A stretch of 64,000 bases of DNA from Hymenobacter sp. BT18 (GCF_012273015.1 NZ_CP050954.1:806001-870000); one strand, 5' to 3'; positions 16,885 through 26,445 are shown, counted from the first letter of the stretch. Numbers and translations are program-made. The notes: generated by a model from the sequence alone, not told the origin.

Positions 16885-19800
16885 ATGCAAATTATTACCC
16901 GAATACGCTCATACAGTTGGGTTGGGCTACTGTCATTTTTACTACTGCCCAGCCTGTTGGTAGCACATGCCGAGGTGCCAAAGACACCGGGGGTGCACCG
17001 GGTTGCGGCCCCAACTATTTCCTCGTTTACGCCCAGCAGTGGCGCCGCTCAGACCACTGTGGAAGTAACCGGGACTAACCTGAATAATATTTCCGGTATT
17101 GCCATCAACGGCGTTGCTTACACGGGTCCTTTCATCACGGATGGCACCGGCAACTACGTTTCATTTAGCGTGCCGAACGGCGCTACCACGGGCCGTATTA
17201 CCATAACCACCTCGGGGGGTACGGCTACGTCCGCCACTGATTTTGTGGTAGAGGCTTCCGGCGCGCCGGCTATTGCCGATTTATCGCCAACCAGCGGCTC
17301 CGTAGGCACCCAATTTATCATCACGGGCACCAATTTGGCCAGCGTCGACCAAGTACTGTTCGGTGGGGAGCTTTCCGCTACGTTCACCCACGATTCGCCT
17401 ACCCAACTTACCGTTACGGTACCAGCCAGCCTTGTCCCTGGTACCTACGATGTTACCATAAGCGGCCCTAATGGCTCTGAAACGGCTTTTAGCGGTTTCA
17501 CGGTGACCAATGCCAGCCACTCCATAACTTCCGTAAATCCCACCAGCGGATCCGTGGGCACCAACATCAGCATTTTTGGAACGGGCTTCGTGGGGTCTAC
17601 GGCCGTGTACTTTAATGGCATATCGGCGAACTTCAGCGTAGAAAGCGACGAAGGAATTACGGCGCAGGTGCCCACTGGTGCCACCACTGGCCCTATCACT
17701 ATAGCTACTCCCAGCGGCACCGCTACCAGCCCCAGCAACTTCACGGTAACGGTGCGGGCCACTCCCACGATCAGCAACGTGACGCCAGCCAGTGGGCCCG
17801 TAGGTACACAAATCATTATCACCGGCACCAACCTGAACACTATCCAGCAGGTGCTTTTCATTCCTGGCACAACGGCTAGCTTCACTATCAATTCTGCTAC
17901 CCAGATTACGGCCACTGTACCTGCCTCACTTACGCCAGGAAATAAAACCCTTATTCTGAATGGTTCGCAGGGTTTTGCCCAAGCTTCGGGTGGTTTCACT
18001 GTTACGGCGGCCAGTACGCCGGCTATCAGCAACTTCTCCCCGCAAAGTGGTCCGGCTCAGAGTAACGTGACTTTGTCCGGCTCAGGGTTCACGGGGGCTA
18101 CGGCCGTAAAGTTCAACGGCGTAGATGCGCTTTTCTTCAACGTGGTGAATGACGGACAGATTTCCGCTACTGTACCTACCGGTACTTCCAGCGGCCCGAT
18201 TACGGTAACGACCCCCAACGGCACGGCCACCAGCAGCATTAACTTCACGGTAGTAGGCGACCCGGTGGTCTATTCCCTTTCGCCCGAGGAAGGACCCGTT
18301 GGCGAGACGGTTGTCATCACGGGCGAAAACTTCACGACGGGTTCGTTCGTGACTTTTGGTAATGCCGTGTTGGCCTCCCGCGTGGTTAATTCCTCCACCA
18401 AGATTACGGCAACGGTGCCGGCCGGCGCTACCACCGGGCCCGTGGGCGTAAACACCGGCGGTACGACGGGCTTTAGCCCCGGGGTATTCACCGTCACCCC
18501 CACTCCTGCGCCTACGTTCACCTTTTTCAGCTCGGGCAGTTCCGGACCATTACTGGGCCGCATCAGCCTAACGGGCACCAACCTCAAGGGCGCAACCTTG
18601 ATTACCTTCAGTGGCACCAGCAACAACACCGTAGCTGGTCCCTTTACTACATCCCCCGACGGCACTACCCTCAGCAACGTGCAGGTACCGCTGGGCGCTG
18701 TAACAGGCCCCGTTACCATCACCACGGCCGGCGGCACCAGCAACAGCCAGACCTACACAGTTATTCGGGACCTGGTTATCAGCGGCCCTGGTACGTACGG
18801 TATAGACCAGGGGACTTACCGCACGGTAACTATCCGGAATGGCGGTACGGGTATGACGCTGAATGGCACCACTATCGAACAATCATTCACGGTTGAAAAC
18901 GGTGGGCGCGTAGAACTGATGACGGGTGAGAACACGCCCATCAGCGGCCCTGGCACCTTTGAAGTGCAGGCTGGTGGCATTCTGGAAATCTATTATGATG
19001 GTATCTATAAGACCGGCGCGAAAGGCGTCATCCAGACGGCTAACCGTATCTTCTCCACGGATGCCATTTACGAGTTTGAGAGCATCGGTGACCAAAGCAC
19101 CTTCACCGGCACCGGCCTGCCTTCTACTGTCCGCACCCTCAGCATCAGTTCCGGAGAATCAGTTATTCTTAGCCAGCCGGTATCTATTCGTCGGGAGCTG
19201 CGCCTGAACTCCGGCACCCTGGATCTGCGCGACAACCGCCTGACATTGCTCAGCGACGCGACGGGTACCGCCCTGATTGTGAGTAACGGGGGGACTCTGG
19301 AAAATAATGGCGTAACGCTTGAAATTCCGGCTACTGTTCAGCGCTACATTGACCCCAGCCAGAACGCCGGCCTGGGCTACCGCCACCTGAGCGCGCCCGT
19401 CAGCGCCGCTACCGTGGCCGACTTTGGCAGCGGCGGCACCACGCCTAAGGTGAATGCAGAATACAACACCTCCCCTACCCCCGGCAAAGCCAACCCCTTC
19501 CCCACCGTCTTCGGCTACGACCAGTCGCGGCTGGCTTCAGCCACCAATGATTTGTCGGCGTTCAGCAAGGGCTGGGTTTCGCCAGAGTCTTTGGCAGAAG
19601 CGCTGCCCGTGGGCCGGGGCTACTCCGTAAATACCCCGGCTGGCCAGACCCTGAAATTTGAGGGCAAGCCCAACGATGGCACCAAAACGCTGACGCTGGC
19701 CCGCAACGCCGGCGCTACCGCCGATGACGCCGGCTGGCACCTGGTGGGCAACCTCTACCCTTCTCCACTCGACTGGAGCAAGGTAGCCGCCGCCGACCGC

Positions 19801-20724
19801 CCCAACCTGGACGCCGCCATGTACGTGTTTGAAAGCACCAGCCGCTACGGCGGCGAGTACCGCACCTACGCCAACGGCGTGGGCGACAACCCGCTGATTG
19901 GCCTGGGCCAGGGCTTCTTCGTGCGCGTGAGCAAGGGCCAGACCAGCGGCTCGCTCACCTTCCGCAACACCCAGCGCGTAACCAGCTACGCCACCCAGGC
20001 GCCCGTGCGCCGCGGCTCCGACGACCTACGCCCCCTGGTGAAGCTGACGCTGGGCACGGCCCAGGGTGCCAGCCAGGATGCCCTCTACCTCTATGCCGAA
20101 GAAGGAGCTACCACGGGTCTGGATGCCAGCTTCGACGCAGCCAAGCTGCGCAACACCTCGGGCCTGAACCTGGCGGCGCTGACCACTGCAGGAGAAGAGC
20201 TAGCCATTCAGGGCCTGCCTACTCTGGCCGGCGAAGCACGCATTCCGCTGCTGGTACAGGTGCCTGCCTCGGGTACCTACTCGGTACGGGCTCCACAGTT
20301 GGCCAACCTAGCGGCCGGTACCAAAGTGTATCTGGAGGATGCCACCACCGGCCAGCGCACGGACCTGCAGGCCACCAATGCCGCCTATAGCTTCCAGGCC
20401 GATAAAGCGCAAACCTTCACTGGCCGCTTCTGGCTGAACGTAGGCGCTGCCACCCCGCTGGCTACCCGTGGTGGGGCTTTGGCCGCTACCCTGGCCGTAT
20501 ACCCTAACCCCGCACACGGGCAGGCTACGGTGCTGCTGTCCGCGGGCAGCAAGGCTGCCACGCTCACCCTGCACGATGCCCTCGGCCGGGCAGTGCGCTC
20601 CGCCAAGCTGCCCGCGGGTGGTGGCGCGGCTCCGGTAAGTCTCACGGGTCTGCCCGCCGGCGTTTACCTGCTTCAGGTACAGGCGGGTGCCGAACAGGCC
20701 ACGCGTCGCCTGGTGGTGGAGTAA
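16885..20724 (+). CDS. Large secreted IPT/TIG-repeat protein with T9SS sorting domain
   Basis: The 1279-aa precursor starts with a signal peptide (RSYSWVGLLSFLLLPSLLVAHAE). Residues about 40-640 contain seven successive IPT/TIG immunoglobulin-like domains, each with the pattern I..(F/V/L)(S/T)P.SG.....V.ITGTN(L/F) ... V(P).GATTGPITI. A beta-helix-like region follows (GTYGIDQGTYRTVTIRNGG), then a domain of about 300 residues with a GWHLVGNLYPSPLDW motif often seen in T9SS cargo. The final 75 residues (VYPNPAHGQATVLLS ... GVYLLQVQAG ... RRLVVE) are a type A T9SS sorting domain. It is expected to be displayed or released at the cell surface, perhaps for adhesion or polysaccharide contact. Confidence 0.9.
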   Translation: MQIITRIRSYSWVGLLSFLLLPSLLVAHAEVPKTPGVHRVAAPTISSFTPSSGAAQTTVEVTGTNLNNISGIAINGVAYTGPFITDGTGNYVSFSVPNGATTGRITITTSGGTATSATDFVVEASGAPAIADLSPTSGSVGTQFIITGTNLASVDQVLFGGELSATFTHDSPTQLTVTVPASLVPGTYDVTISGPNGSETAFSGFTVTNASHSITSVNPTSGSVGTNISIFGTGFVGSTAVYFNGISANFSVESDEGITAQVPTGATTGPITIATPSGTATSPSNFTVTVRATPTISNVTPASGPVGTQIIITGTNLNTIQQVLFIPGTTASFTINSATQITATVPASLTPGNKTLILNGSQGFAQASGGFTVTAASTPAISNFSPQSGPAQSNVTLSGSGFTGATAVKFNGVDALFFNVVNDGQISATVPTGTSSGPITVTTPNGTATSSINFTVVGDPVVYSLSPEEGPVGETVVITGENFTTGSFVTFGNAVLASRVVNSSTKITATVPAGATTGPVGVNTGGTTGFSPGVFTVTPTPAPTFTFFSSGSSGPLLGRISLTGTNLKGATLITFSGTSNNTVAGPFTTSPDGTTLSNVQVPLGAVTGPVTITTAGGTSNSQTYTVIRDLVISGPGTYGIDQGTYRTVTIRNGGTGMTLNGTTIEQSFTVENGGRVELMTGENTPISGPGTFEVQAGGILEIYYDGIYKTGAKGVIQTANRIFSTDAIYEFESIGDQSTFTGTGLPSTVRTLSISSGESVILSQPVSIRRELRLNSGTLDLRDNRLTLLSDATGTALIVSNGGTLENNGVTLEIPATVQRYIDPSQNAGLGYRHLSAPVSAATVADFGSGGTTPKVNAEYNTSPTPGKANPFPTVFGYDQSRLASATNDLSAFSKGWVSPESLAEALPVGRGYSVNTPAGQTLKFEGKPNDGTKTLTLARNAGATADDAGWHLVGNLYPSPLDWSKVAAADRPNLDAAMYVFESTSRYGGEYRTYANGVGDNPLIGLGQGFFVRVSKGQTSGSLTFRNTQRVTSYATQAPVRRGSDDLRPLVKLTLGTAQGASQDALYLYAEEGATTGLDASFDAAKLRNTSGLNLAALTTAGEELAIQGLPTLAGEARIPLLVQVPASGTYSVRAPQLANLAAGTKVYLEDATTGQRTDLQATNAAYSFQADKAQTFTGRFWLNVGAATPLATRGGALAATLAVYPNPAHGQATVLLSAGSKAATLTLHDALGRAVRSAKLPAGGGAAPVSLTGLPAGVYLLQVQAGAEQATRRLVVE

Positions 20725-20831
20725 CCCGGCCCTACCTACGGGGCTGCTGCCGTGCTATTCACGTCGGTAGCCCCGTTCAGTGGCCGACCGGGCTGCCTTG
20801 TTTTCTTCCCTAGTAACTCTTCATTTTGCGC

Positions 20832-21035
20832 ATGCTACGTCACTTACTTCGCGGCCTATTCGTTGCCGCTTTGCTCTTATCCGTTCAAACAGCCTGGGCC
20901 CAGGGTGAGCCGCCGGAAGGAGGTCCGGAGCCCGATAGCCCCACCGATGTACCCATTGATGGGGGCGCCTCTTTGCTGCTGGCCGCTGGGGTGGGTATGG
21001 GCTTACGGCATTTGCGCCGTGGCAAAGCCCAGTAA
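20832..21035 (+). CDS. Small secreted protein with PID-CTERM-like sorting tail
   Basis: The 67-aa protein has a signal peptide (MLRHLLRGLFVAALLLSVQTAWAQ), a short Pro/Glu/Gly-rich linker, and a C-terminal tail of the form VPIDGGASLLLAAGVGMG followed by basic residues (RHLRRGKAQ). The tripartite tail (motif PIDGG, hydrophobic helix, basic end) matches what I recall as the PID-CTERM sorting signal of Bacteroidota, thought to be handled by an exosortase-like enzyme. The ATG at 20832 is used; a TTG lies two codons upstream. Little mature protein would remain after processing. Confidence 0.75.
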   Translation: MLRHLLRGLFVAALLLSVQTAWAQGEPPEGGPEPDSPTDVPIDGGASLLLAAGVGMGLRHLRRGKAQ

Positions 21036-21105
21036 CCATCCCTCAAGTGCCCTGCGGCGGCCCCGCACTGCCGGGTTTGCAGCCACCCTAAAAAACAATT
21101 CCTGA

Positions 21106-21138
21106 AAAAGCCCCGCATGCCAGGCATGCGGGGCTTTT
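21106..21138 (+). terminator. Intrinsic terminator after the small PID-CTERM-like gene
   Basis: Bases 21106-21120 pair perfectly with 21124-21138 (15 bp, 3-nt loop) with a T-rich 3' end. It lies 70 nt after the small gene and before the AraC gene at 21204. Confidence 0.85.
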
Positions 21139-21203
21139 ATTTGCAGCAAGCAAATTCATGGTTACAAGCCCCTGCTATTGGGGCAGCGCCTTATCTTCTC
21201 CGC

Positions 21204-22076
21204 ATGAAGTCACCAGCCTTGCCTGTACTTACGCTGGAGTCGTTTCCGCAGGGGCGGGCGCGGCGGCCCTGGTACCTGGAGCGGCTGGCCCAGCACGTGG
21301 CCAACTTCCCCGGCGTCAGCCAGCCCCACGCCCACGACTTTTACCTGCTGCTCTACGTCACCCGCGGCCACGGCACCCACACCATCGACCTGGTCACCTA
21401 CGACCTGCAGCCCGGGGCGCTGTTTTTCATGACGCCGGGGCAGGTACACCACTGGCAGCTGCCCTACGATGCCCAGGGCTACGTGGTGCTGTTTGAGGCC
21501 GACTTCTATCTATACCGCTACCCGGGGGGCCGGCTGTTTGAGTACCCTTTTTTCGACCACCGCCAGCCCCCGGTGCTGTATCTGCCCGAGGCGGAAACCC
21601 ACATTCCCTGGCTGATGGAGCGCATGTGGCAGGAAAACACCCAGCCCGCCCCGGCCCAGGATGACGTTTTTCGCTCTTACCTGCACATTTGCCTGGAGCT
21701 GGCCGCTCGGCAATACCCAGCCGCGCCAGCCACCTTCTCGCCCGAAGAGCCCCTGCACGCACAAACCCTGCTGCGGGCTTTCGGGAGTCTTATCAACCAG
21801 CACTTTCGCACCAGCCGGGAAGTACAGCATTACGCCGACCAGCTGCACGTTTCCCCCAACCATCTGAACGCGCTGTGCCGCCGCCACCTGGGCAAAACGG
21901 CCAGTGCCCTGGTGCAGGAGCGCGTACTGCTGGAAGCCCGCCGCCTGCTGCGCCACTTCCCGGCCACCATTGCCCAGGTGGCCGACGCCCTGGGCTTTGA
22001 GGATGCCTCCTACTTCAGCCGCTACTTTCGCAAGCACAGTGCCCAGACCCCGGAGGCATTTCGCCAGCAACCGTGA
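21204..22076 (+). CDS. AraC-family transcriptional regulator (cupin + HTH)
   Basis: The 290-aa protein has an N-terminal cupin-like sugar/ligand domain (PHAHDFYLLLYVTRGHGTHTID ... GALFFMTPGQVHHWQL) and a C-terminal AraC HTH (YADQLHVSPNHLNALCRRHLGKTASALVQERVLLEARRLL ... LGFEDASYFSRYFRKHSAQTP). The ATG at 21204 is used because the longer frame would run through the terminator hairpin at 21106-21138. A soluble one-component regulator; its effector is unknown. The downstream DUF983 and amylase genes are possible targets by position. Confidence 0.92.
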   Translation: MKSPALPVLTLESFPQGRARRPWYLERLAQHVANFPGVSQPHAHDFYLLLYVTRGHGTHTIDLVTYDLQPGALFFMTPGQVHHWQLPYDAQGYVVLFEADFYLYRYPGGRLFEYPFFDHRQPPVLYLPEAETHIPWLMERMWQENTQPAPAQDDVFRSYLHICLELAARQYPAAPATFSPEEPLHAQTLLRAFGSLINQHFRTSREVQHYADQLHVSPNHLNALCRRHLGKTASALVQERVLLEARRLLRHFPATIAQVADALGFEDASYFSRYFRKHSAQTPEAFRQQP

Positions 22077-22145
22077 GGTGCCGGCCGCGTTGATTTGTGC
22101 TAGACAAACCCGCGAATTGCCCTTACCTGGCCGACCTGCGTAGAG

Positions 22146-22153
22146 TAATTTTG
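22146..22153 (+). promoter_or_regulatory. Bacteroidota-type -7 box before the DUF983 gene
   Basis: TAATTTTG fits TAnnTTTG exactly, 26 nt before the ATG at 22180. A TTG at 22117-22119 is rather far for a -33 element, so only the -7 box is claimed. Confidence 0.45.
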
Positions 22154-22179
22154 TTTACTGCTATTCTTGCAGCTTTCTT

Positions 22180-22572
22180 ATGGAAACTACTGATTCTACG
22201 GTCCTGGCTATTCTGCAGCAACGCTGCCCGCGCTGCCACCAAGGGCCACTTTTCTCGCATTCAGCCATCAGCACCAAGTTCACTGAAATGCCCGAGCACT
22301 GCCCCGTGTGCGGACAGGCCTACGAGCCTGAGCCCGGCTTTTACTGGGGTGCCATGTACATCAGCTTCGTGTTTTCGACGGGCATTATGCTGGTGATAGG
22401 CTTCGCGGTGTACTTTCTGCTGAACGACCCCGACACCTGGGTGTACATCCTGAGCGTGGCCGTAGCGTCGTTGCTGTTCATGCCATTTTCCCTGCGCTAT
22501 TCCCGCACCCTCATGCTTTACTTGTTTGGCGGGGTGCGCTACGATGCCGCGCGGGCCCGTACCAAAAGCTAA
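22180..22572 (+). CDS. DUF983 family membrane protein
   Basis: The 130-aa protein has two zinc-ribbon-like Cys pairs (CPRCHQGPLF at residue about 15 and CPVCGQAYEPEPGFYWGAMY near 45) followed by two transmembrane helices (ISFVFSTGIMLVIGFAVYFLL and VYILSVAVASLLFMPFSL). This is the DUF983 pattern; the biochemical function of the family is not established. The amylase lipoprotein gene starts 43 nt downstream on the same strand and may be cotranscribed. Confidence 0.88.
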   Translation: METTDSTVLAILQQRCPRCHQGPLFSHSAISTKFTEMPEHCPVCGQAYEPEPGFYWGAMYISFVFSTGIMLVIGFAVYFLLNDPDTWVYILSVAVASLLFMPFSLRYSRTLMLYLFGGVRYDAARARTKS

Positions 22573-22615
22573 GCGGCGCCACCCGGAGCTGACGGAAAAA
22601 GCGGTATGTTTCGCC

Positions 22616-24064
22616 ATGTACCGCTTTGCCCTATTCTCTCTGGTCGGCTTACTCAGCCTGCTGGCCTCCTGCCAATCTGCCTACGACAACATCACCGACT
22701 GCGCCCCGGCTGCTCCCCCGCAGTACACCATCCGGCACCCGCAGTGGGCCGATTCGGCCAGCATCTACGAGGTCAATATCCGGCAGTACACGCCGGAGGG
22801 CACGTTTCGGGCGTTTGAGCAGCATCTGCCGCGCCTGCAGCAAATGGGCGTGGGCATTCTGTGGCTGATGCCGGTGCAGCCCATCGGGCAGCTAAACCGC
22901 AAAGGCACCCTGGGCAGCCAGTACTCCATCCAGGACTACCGCGCCGTGAACCCCGAATTTGGGACGATGGAGGACCTGCGCCACCTGGTGGGCGAGGCCC
23001 ATAAGCGCGGCATGCACGTAATTCTCGACTGGGTAGCCAACCACACCAGTTGGGACAGCCAGCTGGCCCGGCAGCACCCCGAGTGGTTTACCAAGGGCCC
23101 GCAAGGGCAGTTCGTGCCGCCCGTCGCTGATTGGCAGGACGTCATCGACCTCGATTACTCCAAGCCAGAGCTGCGCCGCTACATGCAGGAAAGCATGGCG
23201 TACTGGGTGCAAGAGGCCGACTTCGACGGCTTCCGCTGCGACGTAGCCGGCCTGGTGCCCATGGATTTCTGGGTGCAGACGCGCCAGCTCCTGGAAAAGC
23301 GGAAGCCCGTGTTCATGCTGGCCGAGTGGGACGAGCTGCACAGCCCGCCCTTCCTCAAGAAAGACGAGTTTGACCCCAACACCGGTATGCTGGAAAAGGC
23401 CTTTGATGCCACCTACGCCCTGCGCATGCGTTACCTGCTCGACAGCATCAGCCGGGGCCGGCAGCCGCTGGCCGCCCTGGATGCCTACCGCGCCGTGGAG
23501 CGGAGCCGCTACCCGGCCAGCGCCTACCTGATGTATTTCACCAGCAGCCACGACATCAACAGCTGGGACGGCACCGAGTACGAGCGACTGGGCAAGGATG
23601 CCCTGCCCCAGGCCGTGCTCACCGCGCTTTTGCCCGGCATTCCCATGGTGTACAGCGGCCAGGAAGCAGCCCTGAAAAAGCGGCTGCGCTTTTTCGACAA
23701 AGACACTATTCCGTGGCGGGATTATCCGCTGCAGGACTTCTATACCAAGCTGCTCCAATTAAAAAAGCGCCATCCCGCCCTGCGCAATGGCGACGCCTGC
23801 AGCCAGTTTGCGAAGCTGGAAGACGGCAGCCCGAAAGTGTATGCCTTCCTGCGCCGCAAGGCCAAAGCCGCCGTGCTCACGGCCGTGAACTTCGACAGCC
23901 AACCCCACGAGCTGGCCTTGGGCATCGTGGCCCCGGGCGTGTACCGGGAGCTGTTCAGCGGACAGGTATTGCGCCTGGGTGCGGGCTCGAAGCTGCTGGT
24001 GCCCCCACACGGCTACCGCGTGTATGAGCGCCTCCCCGACCCGCCGCGGCAGGGCCTGTGGTAG
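22616..24064 (+). CDS. GH13 alpha-amylase family lipoprotein
   Basis: From the ATG at 22616 the 482-aa precursor has a lipoprotein signal (MYRFALFSLVGLLSLLASC) so it should be lipid-anchored in the envelope. The barrel shows GH13 region I WVANHTSWD, region II GFRCDVAG (nucleophile Asp about 209), region III FMLAEWDE (acid/base Glu about 237) and region IV SSHDINSWDG (Asp about 313). The compact size and NRKGTLGSQY motif mark a maltogenic/oligosaccharide-type GH13. It is the first of a tandem pair with the gene at 24131, to which it is very similar apart from the leader. It would cut alpha-glucans outside the cytoplasm. Confidence 0.92.
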   Translation: MYRFALFSLVGLLSLLASCQSAYDNITDCAPAAPPQYTIRHPQWADSASIYEVNIRQYTPEGTFRAFEQHLPRLQQMGVGILWLMPVQPIGQLNRKGTLGSQYSIQDYRAVNPEFGTMEDLRHLVGEAHKRGMHVILDWVANHTSWDSQLARQHPEWFTKGPQGQFVPPVADWQDVIDLDYSKPELRRYMQESMAYWVQEADFDGFRCDVAGLVPMDFWVQTRQLLEKRKPVFMLAEWDELHSPPFLKKDEFDPNTGMLEKAFDATYALRMRYLLDSISRGRQPLAALDAYRAVERSRYPASAYLMYFTSSHDINSWDGTEYERLGKDALPQAVLTALLPGIPMVYSGQEAALKKRLRFFDKDTIPWRDYPLQDFYTKLLQLKKRHPALRNGDACSQFAKLEDGSPKVYAFLRRKAKAAVLTAVNFDSQPHELALGIVAPGVYRELFSGQVLRLGAGSKLLVPPHGYRVYERLPDPPRQGLW

Positions 24065-24130
24065 CTGGTAAGGCGGCCGCCAATAACCCCGGTGGCTGCG
24101 GGTCGTTCAAACCTAGCAAACACCTTTGCT

Positions 24131-25483
24131 ATGTCTGCCCCAGAACCCCTGCACCCGCACAGCCACCTGTTCCAAGTTCGTCACCCGGAGTGGGCGGCCA
24201 ATGCCACCATTTATGAAGTAAACCTCCGCCAATTCTCGCCGGAGGGTACCTTTCGAGCCTTCGCGGAGCACCTGCCCCGGCTGGCGGCCATGGGCGTGAG
24301 CATCGTGTGGCTGATGCCCGTACATCCCATCGGCGAAGTCAACCGCAAGGGCACGCTGGGCAGCCAGTACGCCGTGCGGGATTATCTGGGGGTGAATCCG
24401 GAGTTTGGCACCCTCGACGACTTACGCCATTTGGTGCAAAAGGCCCACGCCCTGGGGCTCAAAGTTTTGCTGGACTGGGTGGCCAACCACACCAGCTGGG
24501 ACAACCCGCTGGTAGCCCAGCACCCGGAATGGTACCAGCACGATGCCCGGGGCCAACTGGTGCCGCCCGTGCCCGACTGGACCGACGTGGTAGCCTTCGA
24601 CTACGCCCAGCCGGGACTGCGCCGCTACATGACGGACGCTCTACTTTACTGGGTGCGCGAGGCGGATATCGACGGGTACCGCTGCGACGTGGCCGGGCTG
24701 GTGCCCACGGATTTCTGGGACGAAGCGCGCCTGGAGCTGGATGAAGTAAAGCCCCTGTTTATGCTGGCCGAGTGGGACGAGTTATACCCCAGCGGGGGCC
24801 TGAGCTGGGCGGAGTTCAACTCCGATACCAAGCTGCTGGAACGGGCTTTCAACATGACCTTCGGCCTGCGCCTGCATTATTTACTCGACCACATTGCCGA
24901 AGACAAGAACGCGCTCAGCGACATTGACATCTACCTCGCGGCCGAGCGGGCTAAGTATCCGCCTTCGGTGTACCTGATGCACTTCACCAGCAACCACGAC
25001 GTGAACAGCTGGGATGGTACCGAGTACGAGCGGCTGGGGCCAATGGCGCTGCCCTTTGCCGTGCTTACGGTGCTGCTGCCCGGCATGCCCCTGGTGTACA
25101 CCGGCCAGGAAGCGGCCCTCAACAAGCGGCTGGCGTTCTTCGACCGGGACCCGGTAGACTGGCAGGAATATCCCCTCCAGGACTTTTACACGCGCCTGCT
25201 GCAGCTCAAGCGCCGCCACCCGGCCCTGCGCAACGGCGACCCGACCAGCCGCTTCCTGCGCCTGGAAACCGCTCCAGAGCTGTATGGCTTCCTGCGCCGG
25301 AAGGATGCAGCAGCAGTACTTTGCGTTGTCAATGCTGCTCCGGCTGAGCGCACCTTGGTTTTACCCGAATTAGCCGCCGGCACTTGGCTGGATGTATTCA
25401 GCGAACAGCAGCTGGAGCTGCGCGCCGGGGACGTAGTAGCAATTCCCGCCCAAGGCTGGCGGGTGCTGGAGCAGGCCCCGTAG
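24131..25483 (+). CDS. GH13 alpha-amylase family protein (cytoplasmic paralogue)
   Basis: This 450-aa protein shares all GH13 motifs with its upstream neighbour: WVANHTSWD, YRCDVAG (Asp about 186), FMLAEWDE (Glu about 214), SNHDVNSWDG (Asp about 290). It has no signal peptide: the start MSAPEPLHPHSHL is hydrophilic. The pair is a tandem duplication in which one copy acts outside and one inside the cell, a plausible two-step route for oligosaccharides. The ATG at 24131 is used because the alignment with the paralogue begins just after it. Specificity within GH13 is not resolved. Confidence 0.92.
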   Translation: MSAPEPLHPHSHLFQVRHPEWAANATIYEVNLRQFSPEGTFRAFAEHLPRLAAMGVSIVWLMPVHPIGEVNRKGTLGSQYAVRDYLGVNPEFGTLDDLRHLVQKAHALGLKVLLDWVANHTSWDNPLVAQHPEWYQHDARGQLVPPVPDWTDVVAFDYAQPGLRRYMTDALLYWVREADIDGYRCDVAGLVPTDFWDEARLELDEVKPLFMLAEWDELYPSGGLSWAEFNSDTKLLERAFNMTFGLRLHYLLDHIAEDKNALSDIDIYLAAERAKYPPSVYLMHFTSNHDVNSWDGTEYERLGPMALPFAVLTVLLPGMPLVYTGQEAALNKRLAFFDRDPVDWQEYPLQDFYTRLLQLKRRHPALRNGDPTSRFLRLETAPELYGFLRRKDAAAVLCVVNAAPAERTLVLPELAAGTWLDVFSEQQLELRAGDVVAIPAQGWRVLEQAP

Positions 25484-25585
25484 TGGGGCCAAATCAGTAA
25501 CCGGTAATTCCCGGCCAATGAGGCGCTTACCTCCAACTGCGCCATTGTACAAATTTTTGCCTTGACATATATTGATATGTATATT

Positions 25586-25618
25586 TTTGATTTATCTTCC
25601 TCTAAAAGTGTACTTTTG
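25586..25618 (+). promoter_or_regulatory. Bacteroidota-type promoter for the transglutaminase-like gene
   Basis: TTTG at 25586-25589 and TACTTTTG at 25611-25618 fit the -33 TTTG and -7 TAnnTTTG elements with a 21-nt spacer. The ATG follows 28 nt later. An inverted repeat (ACATAT-ATTG-ATATGT, 25565-25580) lies directly upstream and could be a regulatory site. Confidence 0.6.
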
Positions 25619-25646
25619 CTTTTCCTTGGGAGCTTACCCCGAAGCT

Positions 25647-26411
25647 ATGCAGCGACAAACAATAACAAATCCAACCAGAGTATACCCCTCCCGGCGGCTC
25701 CGTAAGCCCTGGCTGATCGGGCTACTGCTGCTGGTTGGTATGGGCATAACGCTGGTACTTGATTACGACATTGACCAGACCGTAACGGCCGAAGACGAAC
25801 AGTATATTCAGCTGTACCTGCAGGGTATTCCCTCGGGCCCGGCCTCGGCGCAAACCTACGAGCAGCAGCTAGCCCTGATCAAAGCAGCGCAAAACGTGGT
25901 GCTCACGCACTCCGCTACGGGGGTGGCCATTGCCCTGGGTCAGCCCCGGGAACCCAAGGACGTGTACACGTCTCACCTGGGTTTGTGCTACGACCGCAGC
26001 CGGGTGCTGGAGAAGATATTTATGAAGCTGGGTTACCAGACCCGGCACGTAACCCTCTTTGCCGATGTGCCCGCTTTATCAAAGCTCCAGGAGCTGACTA
26101 CCGCGGGCGTGCCCAGTCATGCTATTACGGAAGTTCTCACCAAAAAGGGCTGGCTGGCCGTTGACTCCAACCACCGCTGGGTAGCCATTGACGCGCAAAG
26201 CCAGCCCTACTCCATGGAGAACCTGCAGGCTAAGCTCCGCGAAGGGAAAGCCAGCGTCTGGCTTACGCAGCCGGAGCACGACTACCAGCAGTTCTATTCG
26301 AAGCCCTGCACGTTTATTTATGGTCTGTACTCCCGCCACGGCCAGTTTTACCCTCCCTACACTCCTGGCATTCCCGATTATAACCTGCGGGAGCTTCTCT
26401 ACAACTTCTAA
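25647..26411 (+). CDS. Transglutaminase-like domain protein, membrane-anchored
   Basis: The 254-aa product has one N-terminal membrane helix (WLIGLLLLVGMGITLVL) and then a soluble domain. It shows a transglutaminase/protease-like triad pattern: Cys in SHLGLCYDRSR, His in VPSHAITEV and Asp in WLAVDSNHRWVAIDA. Such domains act as proteases or amidases or bind peptides; the exact activity is unknown. The ATG at 25647 is chosen because it follows a well-formed promoter. A strong terminator follows the stop, so this is a monocistronic unit. Confidence 0.78.
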   Translation: MQRQTITNPTRVYPSRRLRKPWLIGLLLLVGMGITLVLDYDIDQTVTAEDEQYIQLYLQGIPSGPASAQTYEQQLALIKAAQNVVLTHSATGVAIALGQPREPKDVYTSHLGLCYDRSRVLEKIFMKLGYQTRHVTLFADVPALSKLQELTTAGVPSHAITEVLTKKGWLAVDSNHRWVAIDAQSQPYSMENLQAKLREGKASVWLTQPEHDYQQFYSKPCTFIYGLYSRHGQFYPPYTPGIPDYNLRELLYNF

Positions 26412-26445
26412 GCTGGTTGGACTGCTGCGCCTTGCTCCGCTCATG

